NCBI GenBank assembly: GCA_023426375.1
Contig: JAFAAV010000135.1
Location: 1 to 5,221, forward strand
Reading direction: 5' to 3'
Length of the DNA: 5,221 bases
Origin: Actinomycetes bacterium
GTDB taxonomy: Bacteria > Actinomycetota > Actinomycetes > Actinomycetales > Micrococcaceae
Part shown: in pieces, positions 1-5,221 of the stretch
Position numbering within the stretch: the first letter of the stretch is position 1
Layout of the letters: each line of letters opens with the position of its first letter
Made by a program: the position numbers and the translations under genes
The notes under the pieces: model-generated
The model's input: only the letters and a program-made list of their open reading frames with translations
What the model was told of the DNA's origin: nothing
Database searches by the model: none

Positions 1-509
1 TCGGCCACGCCGTAGAACATCAGGCCGATGCCCATGCCGCACGCGAACATCATGGAGATCCATGACGTGGTGCGGAACTCGGGCTGCTCGCCGTCCTTAC
101 CGAGCGGGATCGCGCCGAACCGGCCCAGCGCCAACCACAGCACGAAGATCACGAAGAAGGACGAACACAGCACGAAGACCCAGCCGGTGTTCTCCATGAC
201 CCACCCCAGCGCCGTGGTCGAGGACGAGGACAAGCTTTCCGTTCCCACAAATCCCCAGATCACGAACGCCAGGACCAGCGCGCCCGTCACGCCCAAGATC
301 ACCTTGTCGAGGCCCTCGAGTCGATCTCGGATCGGTCGACGACGCCGCTCCGCTCCCTCCTTGAGGGCCGCCAGGATATCGGCTTCCTTCTTTTCCGCGT
401 GATGCAATTCGGTGGGGTCATCCGCGGGGCTAGCCACTGCCGGTTCGGTGGCCGGGCCGGATGTGCCTACATCGTCTGCCTTGTCTGAATTCGAACGTTC
501 ACTGCTCAT
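1..509 (-). CDS. BCCT-family osmolyte (betaine/choline/carnitine/ectoine-type) transporter, N-terminal part
   Basis: Only the first 169 codons are present; the gene continues beyond the left edge. Residues 1-68 form a charged, hydrophilic cytoplasmic tail rich in Glu, Asp, Lys and Arg (ERRRR at 54-58). A first membrane segment follows at about 69-88 and a second at about 108-128. The third begins near 150 and contains GMGIGLMFYGVA (158-169), the glycine-rich signature of BCCT carriers; in BetP the equivalent GMGIG stretch lines the substrate and sodium path. The family imports compatible solutes, usually with Na+ or H+, and many members are osmosensors through their charged tails. Which solute this one carries cannot be told from the fragment. 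Two tandem ATGs exist at 512-510 and 509-507. The GAAGGGA ribosome site ends 2 nt before the first and 5 nt before the second, so I chose 509. It has its own upstream region and is probably not part of the PBP transcript. Confidence 0.88.
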   Translation of the reverse strand, partial: MSSERSNSDKADDVGTSGPATEPAVASPADDPTELHHAEKKEADILAALKEGAERRRRPIRDRLEGLDKVILGVTGALVLAFVIWGFVGTESLSSSSTTALGWVMENTGWVFVLCSSFFVIFVLWLALGRFGAIPLGKDGEQPEFRTTSWISMMFACGMGIGLMFYGVA

Positions 510-703
510 CATGGTCCCTTCGAATCGGCAGCGCTGCCGACTTTAGCCATGACCCAGTCGTGGAAGACTCCAATGTGGTGCTCGCTGGGCACGAGAACCC
601 CGCCCTTGGCGTCGATACTAGACCTCATGCAGAGCTGGTAACGCTCGCAGGCCTAGAAAAGGCCGTGCACTTAGCATTTTTCGGGGCTTGACTGATCCAG
701 TGC
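510..703 (-). promoter_or_regulatory. Non-coding leader and promoter region of the BCCT transporter gene
   Basis: No plausible gene is visible on either strand between the transporter start and the WYL remnant. Read on the minus strand, TAGTAT (positions 620-615) fits the actinobacterial -10 pattern TANNNT, with only a weak -35 (GTTACC about 16 nt upstream). It would give a leader of roughly 100 nt. A second TANNNT match, TAAAGT (545-540), lies closer to the gene but has no good -35. A small stem GGCCT-TTTCT-AGGCC lies further upstream at about 651-665 and has no T-run on the minus strand, so it is not a convincing terminator. The promoter assignment is a motif reading only. Confidence 0.35.
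525..540. repeat. Perfect 16-bp palindrome upstream of the BCCT gene
   Basis: TCGGCAGCGCTGCCGA is identical to its own reverse complement. It lies 15 nt upstream of the chosen transporter start, directly upstream of the GAAGGGA ribosome site. A second, 6-bp palindrome TTCGAA (519-524) abuts it. As DNA it could be a dimeric regulator's operator; as RNA it could form a short hairpin next to the ribosome site, although a perfect palindrome needs some central bases to loop out. The symmetry is a direct observation; the role is not shown. Confidence 0.6.
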
Positions 704-853
704 TCACCCGTGACGGGCCGCCAAGTCCGCCGCGAGCTCGCGAACCCGCTCACGCGCCGTCGGCGGTGAAAGCACCTCGAGGTGGTCACCGAACTGGAGT
801 AGTTGCCGCACGGCTTCGAGTTCCTCGTAACAGATCGCTATCTCCCGCCAACC
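704..853 (-). pseudogene. Remnant: C-terminal end of a WYL-domain (YafY/DeoR-like HTH) transcriptional regulator
   Basis: Read on the minus strand, the 43 codons before the TGA at 706-704 encode ICYEELEAVRQLLQFGDHLE followed by VLSPPTARERVRELAADLAA and RHG. This is the typical closing segment of WYL regulators: a Leu-Leu-x-Phe-Gly-Asp turn, a VLSPP strand, then an amphipathic helix ending the protein. The similarity may extend upstream to a Gly-Trp at about 853. The frame stays open only to an in-frame TGA at 919-917, and no start codon with a ribosome site precedes it. WYL regulators are normally about 300 residues or more, so the HTH and most of the WYL domain are missing. The PBP stop codon lies about 90 nt upstream. 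The fragment is probably untranslated and marks a rearrangement breakpoint. The 5' boundary given is approximate. Confidence 0.7.
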
Positions 854-895
854 AGCAATGCTCGGGCTCAGTTTCTCCGCTCCTAACCTTCCCGG

Positions 896-936
896 ACCGG
901 AACACCCAGGGATGGTTCAACGCAGCCCTGCCCGGT
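896..936 (-). other. Nested inverted repeat just after the PBP stop codon
   Basis: Two nested arm pairs are present: ACCGG (896-900) with CCGGT (932-936), and CAGGG (907-911) with CCCTG (926-930), around a 14-nt loop. It begins 4 nt after the PBP stop on the minus strand, where a transcription terminator would be expected. The arms are short, the spacers between them are unequal (6 and 1 nt), and no T-run follows, so it is at best a weak or factor-dependent terminator. Confidence 0.25.
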
Positions 937-939
937 TAA

Positions 940-2874
940 CTAAGCCGACCGCACCTCATACGCCGCATCCAGGAACTCCTTGGCCAGCGGTGCGCCCGTG
1001 ACGGAGCCGTAGTCGCCGTCTTCCACGAACACGGAGAACGCAAGGTCGCCCTGGGCCACGATCACCCACGAGTGGGTGCGCGGGAAGCCCCCGCGCTCGG
1101 GATCGGGTTTGCCGAATTCGGCGGTGCCGGTCTTGCCGAGCACGCCCCCGCCCGGGTGGTTCCGCAATTGGTCCAGGTGCCCTTCGGTAACGACGGCGCT
1201 CATCAGCTCGCGGAGCTGCGCGGCCTCGTCCTCGGTCAGGTCCGATGTGATCTCGCGAGCGGGCTTCTCGTCCGGCACCAGTTGCGGACACACGGCCTTC
1301 CCCTCGATCACGCTCGCGGCAAAGACGGCCATGGCCAGTGGAGACGTCTGGATCCGCCCCTGGCCGATCATGGATGCCGCATGCTCGGTTCCTGTGTCAT
1401 CGCGGGGAATGTCACCGGAGTAGGCGGGAATACCGAGATCCCATTCCGCCCCAATGCCCAGTGATTCACCCGCGGTGGCGAGATCCGCTTGACTCACGGA
1501 CTGGTGCTTGTCGATCAGCGCGGTGTTGCAGCTCTGTGCAATGGCCTCCCGCAGCGGAATGTCGCCCAGATGATCGGGCAGATACGTGCTGGCATTCTTG
1601 AACTGCTGACCGTCCACGGTGATGGACTCTGAACACGTCACCGTGGAATCCGGTGTGGTGCCGTGGCGAAGCAGAGCCAGCGACGTCGCAATTTTAAAAG
1701 TGGAACCCGGCGCATACTGGCCCACCGTGGCTGTGGGGTACGCGTTGTCCGCGGGCCCGCTGGCGGCCGCCAGGATGTCTCCCGTAGAGGGTTTCACCGC
1801 AACGATGGCACTCGGGCTCTTGGTGTCCTTGATGATGCGCTCGGCGGCCTTCTGCAGATCAGGGTCGATAGTCGTTCGTAGCGGGGACTCCTCGGGCTTC
1901 TTCTGCTCCCACAGTGCACCCTTAGACATGGGTGGCGCGGAGCCGTCCAGCTCGCGGATCGTGACCCGAAATGAGTCGACCGCACGCAGTTTCTCGTCGA
2001 ACGACTCCTGAAGCCCACCCGCGCCGATCCACGAGACGTTCTCGATCTCGGCACCGTGCTTCTCCGCGTCCTCGGCGTTCGGTTCTCGCACTGAGCCCAA
2101 CACGGCCCGCGCGAACCCCCGCTCAAGCGACAGAGGCATCGAGTCGGTCAGGACGTGGTACCCCTCAATCTCCTGCACCGCCGCGGTATCCAGCTCGAGG
2201 AAATCCGACCGTCGTAGCGTGATGGCATCCACGAACGCTTCCTGCCCGTACGCGGCGACTTTTTCCTCGAAAGCCTTGGAATCGATGTCCAGTACCGCGG
2301 CGAGTTTTCGCGCTGACGCCGCGGCCTTCTCGGCGCTCAGACCGGCCTTGTTGATGCCGGGCAGGTGCACCTCCTGGTTGGATACAAGGGCGACGTCGCC
2401 GCGGCCAAGAATGCGTGAACGCTCACCAGGGATCGTGGCCAGGGCCAGCCCCTGGCCCTCCTTGAGTTCCGGATGCACGATCGAGTCCTGCCAGCGGACT
2501 CGCCATGCACCGTCGACGTTCTCCAATGGAGCCTCGGACTCGTACTCCCATGCTTGATCGGGGTCGGAAGAACTCCAGGTATAGGCCAGCCGGGCGAGCG
2601 CACTCTCCCCCTGCTCCTCGATCTCCCGGACTGCCACTGTGGGCCGCTGGGTGCCTTTCATGCGCTGGGCCAGGAAGTCCCGGGGATCCTCGGGGGTGGG
2701 CGTGACCGGGACACCCGCCAGGTCTCCCGTGTGCAGCGCCGTCGCCAGTTTCTCTGCGATCGCTTGGGGGCCCGATGGACCCTGCCCGGCACACGAAGAC
2801 AGCACGGCCGCGGACACCGAGGCAAGCCCAACGCCCGAGAATTTGAGGAAGGTTCGCCGACTACTGGAGTGCAT
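940..2874 (-). CDS. Class B penicillin-binding protein (MecA/PBP5fm-like transpeptidase), predicted Tat-exported lipoprotein
   Basis: A 644-residue D,D-transpeptidase that would cross-link peptidoglycan stem peptides on the outer face of the membrane. The N-terminus has SRRTFLK (5-11), an exact twin-arginine motif, a hydrophobic stretch, and the lipobox LSSC with Cys28 as lipid anchor. Residues about 35-150 resemble the NTF2-like MecA_N domain, ending in WRVRWQDSIVHPEL (124-137). A dimerisation/linker region covers about 150-330. The transpeptidase domain covers about 335-635, with nucleophile motif S391-T-F-K394, S448-C-N450 and K581-T-G583, all intact. This layout is that of subclass B1 low-affinity PBPs (PBP2a, PBP5fm and the PBP2c/PBP2m type described in corynebacteria); beta-lactam resistance is inferred from that. 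The open frame extends upstream to 3072, but that part is antisense to the LysR HTH, and only the ATG at 2874 yields a signal peptide. No clear Shine-Dalgarno precedes it. Transcribed divergently from the LysR gene. Confidence 0.9.
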   Translation of the reverse strand: MHSSSRRTFLKFSGVGLASVSAAVLSSCAGQGPSGPQAIAEKLATALHTGDLAGVPVTPTPEDPRDFLAQRMKGTQRPTVAVREIEEQGESALARLAYTWSSSDPDQAWEYESEAPLENVDGAWRVRWQDSIVHPELKEGQGLALATIPGERSRILGRGDVALVSNQEVHLPGINKAGLSAEKAAASARKLAAVLDIDSKAFEEKVAAYGQEAFVDAITLRRSDFLELDTAAVQEIEGYHVLTDSMPLSLERGFARAVLGSVREPNAEDAEKHGAEIENVSWIGAGGLQESFDEKLRAVDSFRVTIRELDGSAPPMSKGALWEQKKPEESPLRTTIDPDLQKAAERIIKDTKSPSAIVAVKPSTGDILAAASGPADNAYPTATVGQYAPGSTFKIATSLALLRHGTTPDSTVTCSESITVDGQQFKNASTYLPDHLGDIPLREAIAQSCNTALIDKHQSVSQADLATAGESLGIGAEWDLGIPAYSGDIPRDDTGTEHAASMIGQGRIQTSPLAMAVFAASVIEGKAVCPQLVPDEKPAREITSDLTEDEAAQLRELMSAVVTEGHLDQLRNHPGGGVLGKTGTAEFGKPDPERGGFPRTHSWVIVAQGDLAFSVFVEDGDYGSVTGAPLAKEFLDAAYEVRSA

Positions 2875-2949
2875 GACTTTGAAACTACGGCGGCGCCGAC
2901 CATAGGTCCAATATGATGTGACCCCATTTGCAATAAGTGAGGGGTTATC
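2875..2949. promoter_or_regulatory. 75-bp divergent promoter/operator region between PBP and LysR genes
   Basis: For the LysR gene, TATGAT (2912-2917, plus strand) is a near-consensus -10 with no good -35 at standard spacing, as is common for regulator-dependent promoters. For the PBP gene, TATGGT (2904-2899, minus strand) fits TANNNT and would give a leader of about 17-20 nt. The inverted repeat GACC-ATA-GGTC (2898-2908) overlaps that PBP -10 and lies just upstream of the LysR -10. It is well placed for one protein to affect both directions. LysR proteins usually bind dyads of the T-N11-A kind in such divergent gaps, so the LysR product is the natural candidate regulator. Promoter positions are motif readings. 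Confidence 0.5.
2937..2944 (+). promoter_or_regulatory. Ribosome binding site of the LysR gene (fixes a GTG start)
   Basis: GTGAGGGG lies 5 nt before the GTG at 2950. An in-frame TGA at 2938-2940 rules out any longer reading, so GTG at 2950 is the earliest possible start. It also preserves the complete N-terminal HTH. Confidence 0.7.
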
Positions 2950-3792
2950 GTGGCGGTCAATCTGACCCGGCTCGCCAAGTGCTTCGAAGCCGTGGGCGAA
3001 AATCTGCATTTCGGCCGGGCCGCGCAGCAACTCGGCATGAGCCAACCAGCGTTGTCGCAAGCCATCAAGCAATTAGAGGGCATTCTTGGTTGCCAGCTGC
3101 TGGTGCGCTCCGGTGCTGGCGTGAGCCTGTCCCGCGACGGCGAGATCGTACTCATGCGCGCCCGCACATTGCTTCGCGCAGAGCAGGAGTTCGTCTCCGT
3201 CAGACGTAACGCCGTTCCCATGCTGGGTATCGCACACGAGGTCCCGGAACAGCAGGCCCTCGCCCTGATTCGGCGGATGCAGCCGGTGACTGCCGTCAGG
3301 GCCGCCAGCGCCACGTGCGTGGCCGATGTCCGTTCCGGCACCCTGACAGCCGCGGTAGTCACCACCCCGGCACTACTCACCGGCGTGAAACCACTGGGGC
3401 ACGTGACCGCCGGCGTGACCCTGTGGTCCGAACGGGACGGCAACGCGATCACGACCGCCCACACCCTCCGTGAGGGCATCGGCCCGGAACTTGCCGTGTC
3501 CCCGCGGCGCTGGAATACGGCGCAAGCTCAAGAAACGGAGGACGGGCTGCGCCGCGCGGGCGTGGTGGCCTTGCGTACCGAGGTGGAAAACCAGGTGGAT
3601 GGCTACAACGTGATTGCCCGCGGCGGGGCGGTCCTGAACCTCGGCAGTGACCTGCCCGGCTGCAACGCCAGGCCCGTGGATCCCGGACTGATCCGCCTTG
3701 GCTTCCAGCTCATCGTCCACCCCGCCGTCCGCGAAGACGCTGGCTGGGACGAGGCCTTCTCGACCGCCTTTCGAAACGACGGCCCAGCATGA
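2950..3792 (+). CDS. LysR-family transcriptional regulator
   Basis: A 280-residue DNA-binding regulator. Residues 5-64 form the LysR winged helix-turn-helix: LHFGRAAQQLGMSQPALSQA (19-38) holds the helix-turn-helix with recognition helix SQPALSQAIKQLE (31-43), followed by the GCQLLVRS wing (47-54). A linker helix runs to about 85. The remainder (about 88-270) corresponds to the two-lobed effector-binding domain and is slightly shorter and more diverged than the roughly 200-residue norm. LysR proteins act as tetramers and commonly control a divergently transcribed target plus their own gene. Here the divergent target is the PBP gene, and the co-transcribed partner is a beta-lactamase-fold enzyme reached by an ATGA overlap. 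The setting recalls AmpR, which senses muropeptides and controls ampC, but the gene order differs. The effector is unknown. Confidence 0.9.
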   Translation: MAVNLTRLAKCFEAVGENLHFGRAAQQLGMSQPALSQAIKQLEGILGCQLLVRSGAGVSLSRDGEIVLMRARTLLRAEQEFVSVRRNAVPMLGIAHEVPEQQALALIRRMQPVTAVRAASATCVADVRSGTLTAAVVTTPALLTGVKPLGHVTAGVTLWSERDGNAITTAHTLREGIGPELAVSPRRWNTAQAQETEDGLRRAGVVALRTEVENQVDGYNVIARGGAVLNLGSDLPGCNARPVDPGLIRLGFQLIVHPAVREDAGWDEAFSTAFRNDGPA

Positions 3793-4700
3793 GTTGGCTT
3801 TCCGAATCCCTCCACCGCATCGCCGACGACGCCGCCGTCGAGTTCACGGTAAGCGCGCACCACCTGGGCACTGGTGCGCGGTTCGACGTCAACGCGGGCA
3901 CCCCCTGGACTGCTGGCTCCACCTACAAGCTCGTCCTCGCGGCTGCGTGGTTGGAGGCCGTGGCCGAGGGACGTGCTGATCCGCTGCGACGGGTGCGGAT
4001 CGATGGGAATTCACGCCGGGACGGTCCCACCGGATTGTCCCTGGCTGAGGATCCCGTGGACATCAGCTACCGCGACCTGGTGCGTTCCATGTTGACCGTT
4101 TCGGACAACACCGCCGCACATTGGCTGTGGAACGACCTGAGAATGGAATACATCCAGGACAAGCTCACGAGTTGGGGTTCCGATGACACACGGATCATCG
4201 ATTCCAGCCGCGATGATGTCTCGTACGAGGATCTCGTGTCCGCCAACGACCCGTGGCTCAACGAGTACGAGCTCTTCACCTCCGACGGAACGGATCTTCA
4301 GCTGTTCAGCGTCACCACGGCCGCCGACCTCAGAAATATTCTGGAACACATATGGACGGATCGGCTCGCGACTCCGCAGCTGTGCGCGTGGTTGCGCCGC
4401 GTCCTAGGGCAACAGCTTTTCCGGCATCGACTGGCTAGCGGGTTCGATTATGACGGCGTTGAGGTCGCTGGGAAGACCGGCACGTGGGGTCCGTATCGGC
4501 ATGAGGCTGGCGTGGTCACCCATCCCGGTGAACCACCCGTGGTCATCAGTGTTCTCACCCGCTCCGCGCGAAGCGCCCAGGCCCAGCCCTTGGCTCACGC
4601 AGCGGTCGGACAAATCGCGGCGACGATCGTGCAAGCCATGCGGCAGGGTTGGCGAGGCGAGATCCAACCCGTGTTCGGAACCGAGCACTCACGGGCGTGA
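3789..4700 (+). CDS. Class A beta-lactamase-related serine hydrolase without an export signal
   Basis: A 303-residue protein of the penicillin-recognising fold. Catalytic motifs appear in order and at near-normal spacing: S44-T-Y-K47 (Ambler S70xxK73), S105-D-N107 (SDN130 loop) and K229-T-G231 (KTG234). In the omega-loop position, D154-P-W-L-N158 matches the ExxLN motif with Asp in place of the general base Glu166. The SDN-to-omega distance is about 13 residues longer than in TEM-type enzymes. The start MSWLSESLHRIADD is hydrophilic. The ATG overlaps the LysR stop (ATGA), and the frame upstream encodes no signal peptide, so the product should be cytoplasmic. The GPTGLS block (79-84) before SDN recalls actinobacterial serine hydrolases often annotated as beta-lactamase-related, whose function is not established. 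It is translationally coupled to LysR. True beta-lactamase activity, a sensor role or hydrolysis of another ester or amide are all open. Confidence 0.85.
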   Translation: MSWLSESLHRIADDAAVEFTVSAHHLGTGARFDVNAGTPWTAGSTYKLVLAAAWLEAVAEGRADPLRRVRIDGNSRRDGPTGLSLAEDPVDISYRDLVRSMLTVSDNTAAHWLWNDLRMEYIQDKLTSWGSDDTRIIDSSRDDVSYEDLVSANDPWLNEYELFTSDGTDLQLFSVTTAADLRNILEHIWTDRLATPQLCAWLRRVLGQQLFRHRLASGFDYDGVEVAGKTGTWGPYRHEAGVVTHPGEPPVVISVLTRSARSAQAQPLAHAAVGQIAATIVQAMRQGWRGEIQPVFGTEHSRA

Positions 4701-4713
4701 TCGTCAGCAGTTT

Positions 4714-5130
4714 TTAAGACCCGCTCGGACCTCCTTCATAGGCGCGGGACAGAACCGCGGCCGCCCCCTCATTCGCCCGACACGTGGACATCGGAACCTG
4801 CCCGAACTCCGCACGCGGGACTGGCTCACGGCACAGCCGAACCGTCCGAGTTGTATCCCAATCGACGTATACATACCAGCCATCGGCCTCTTCGGCCACG
4901 GCACGCACCACGCCCACGGCGCATACCTCCTGCCGCTTGGACAGGTACGCCCAGATCAAATCACCAGCCTGCATGCTCCGAAAACCGCTCCGCAGACACC
5001 ACCGGTCGATCTGCTGCGAGCGCCCAATGGCTTCCCACACGGCAGTGGCATCGGAACGGGTGAGCCAGTCCGACGGCTGGAACTCCAGGTGCGCTGCCGG
5101 GTTGATCGGCAGTAGCCAGTGAACGGTCAT
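4714..5130 (-). CDS. Small protein, possibly EVE/PUA-like domain
   Basis: A 138-residue soluble protein with no signal or membrane segment. It opens with HWLLPINPA (4-12) and has AGDLIWAYLSKRQEVCAVGV near the middle, followed by a W-V-V strand pattern (DGWYVYVDWD). An N-terminal WLL/N-P strand, a central 'G-D-hydrophobic' turn before a 'xVGxxxV' strand, and a length near 140 residues resemble EVE-domain proteins of the PUA-like superfamily, which bind modified bases in RNA or DNA. I recognise this by pattern only; a hypothetical protein is the safe fallback. The ATG at 5130 overlaps the upstream gene's stop (ATGA), with GGGGA 6 nt before it, so the two are co-translated. Its 3' end is convergent with the serine hydrolase, 13 nt apart. 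Confidence 0.6.
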   Translation of the reverse strand: MTVHWLLPINPAAHLEFQPSDWLTRSDATAVWEAIGRSQQIDRWCLRSGFRSMQAGDLIWAYLSKRQEVCAVGVVRAVAEEADGWYVYVDWDTTRTVRLCREPVPRAEFGQVPMSTCRANEGAAAVLSRAYEGGPSGS

Positions 5131-5221
5131 GCAGTGTCCCCGGATGAGAGCAACGCGTCATAGCCCTCGCGATACGTCGGGTACTGCAACTCCCCGACGA
5201 ACCGGTGCATCAGCGATGCGT
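5127..5221 (-). CDS. C-terminal end of an upstream gene, possibly an NAD-dependent epimerase/oxidoreductase
   Basis: The frame enters from the right edge and ends at a TGA (5129-5127). It encodes ASLMHRFVGELQYPTYREGY followed by DALLSSGDTA. The F-x-YPTYREGY segment near the end resembles the tail of SDR-type epimerase/dehydratase proteins, but 30 residues are too few for a firm call. Coding status is supported by the ATGA overlap with the next gene, which indicates a translationally coupled pair. Confidence 0.5.
   Translation of the reverse strand, partial: ASLMHRFVGELQYPTYREGYDALLSSGDTA

Noticed and set aside
136..187. 13-bp direct repeat CACAGCACGAAGA within the transporter gene
   Set aside because: Both copies encode similar Phe-Val-Leu membrane-helix residues, so codon repetition explains it.
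28..402. 124-codon plus-strand open frame
   Set aside because: Antisense shadow of the BCCT transporter, whose membrane segments and GMGIG motif are unmistakable on the minus strand.
688..939. 83-codon plus-strand open frame over the WYL remnant
   Set aside because: Pro/Arg-rich composition without family resemblance, whereas the opposite strand encodes a clear WYL C-terminus.
2875..3072. 66-residue N-terminal extension of the PBP reading frame
   Set aside because: It lies antisense to the LysR HTH and would bury the Tat/lipobox signal inside the protein; the frame is open only as a GC-rich shadow.
2658..3479. 273-codon minus-strand open frame
   Set aside because: It covers the PBP N-terminus and the LysR gene in a different frame, has Arg/Pro/Ser-rich low-complexity composition and no recognisable domain.
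4689..4715. Possible terminator after the serine hydrolase (TCAC-GGGC-GTGA, then TTTTT)
   Set aside because: The stem is only 4-5 bp, includes the stop codon, and the T-run starts 10 nt after the stem, so it is not a convincing intrinsic terminator.
840..4760. Search for flanking direct repeats, inverted repeats or transposase around the PBP-LysR-hydrolase module
   Set aside because: Only a shared 6-mer (CGGACC) was seen near the two ends, which is expected by chance; no insertion sequence or integrase is present, so the mechanism of any transfer is not visible.

Overview
This is a high-GC window with actinobacterial character: Gly/Ala/Arg-rich proteins, ATGA gene overlaps, a BCCT osmolyte carrier, a WYL-type regulator remnant and a Tat-type lipoprotein signal. 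The combination of a low-affinity-type PBP with a BCCT carrier suggests Corynebacterium or a close relative. That is an inference from protein style, not a proof.

Layout, left to right. (1) Positions 1-509, minus strand: the N-terminal part of a BCCT-family transporter that runs off the left edge. (2) Positions 510-939: no intact gene. It holds the transporter's leader (with a perfect 16-bp palindrome next to its start), a candidate promoter, and the orphaned C-terminal end of a WYL-domain regulator (minus strand, stop at 704-706). (3) Positions 940-2874, minus: a class B, MecA/PBP5fm-like penicillin-binding protein with a twin-arginine lipoprotein signal. (4) Positions 2875-2949: a compact divergent promoter region. 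(5) Positions 2950-3792, plus: a LysR-type regulator. (6) Positions 3789-4700, plus: a class A beta-lactamase-fold serine hydrolase that overlaps the LysR gene by ATGA and has no export signal. (7) Positions 4714-5130, minus: a small protein, probably EVE/PUA-like, which overlaps (8) the last 30 codons of a further minus-strand gene that enters from the right edge.

The centre (940-4700) reads as one module. A LysR regulator is co-translated with a penicillin-recognising-fold enzyme and transcribed divergently from a PBP of the type that confers beta-lactam tolerance in other Gram-positives. By analogy with AmpR, the LysR protein may control the PBP and its own operon in response to a cell-wall or beta-lactam signal. 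The module lies next to a decapitated WYL regulator, which suggests that it arrived by insertion or by an insertion-deletion event.

The most unusual points are the PBP's Tat lipoprotein signal and the intracellular-looking serine hydrolase, which carries Asp where class A beta-lactamases have the deacylating Glu166.
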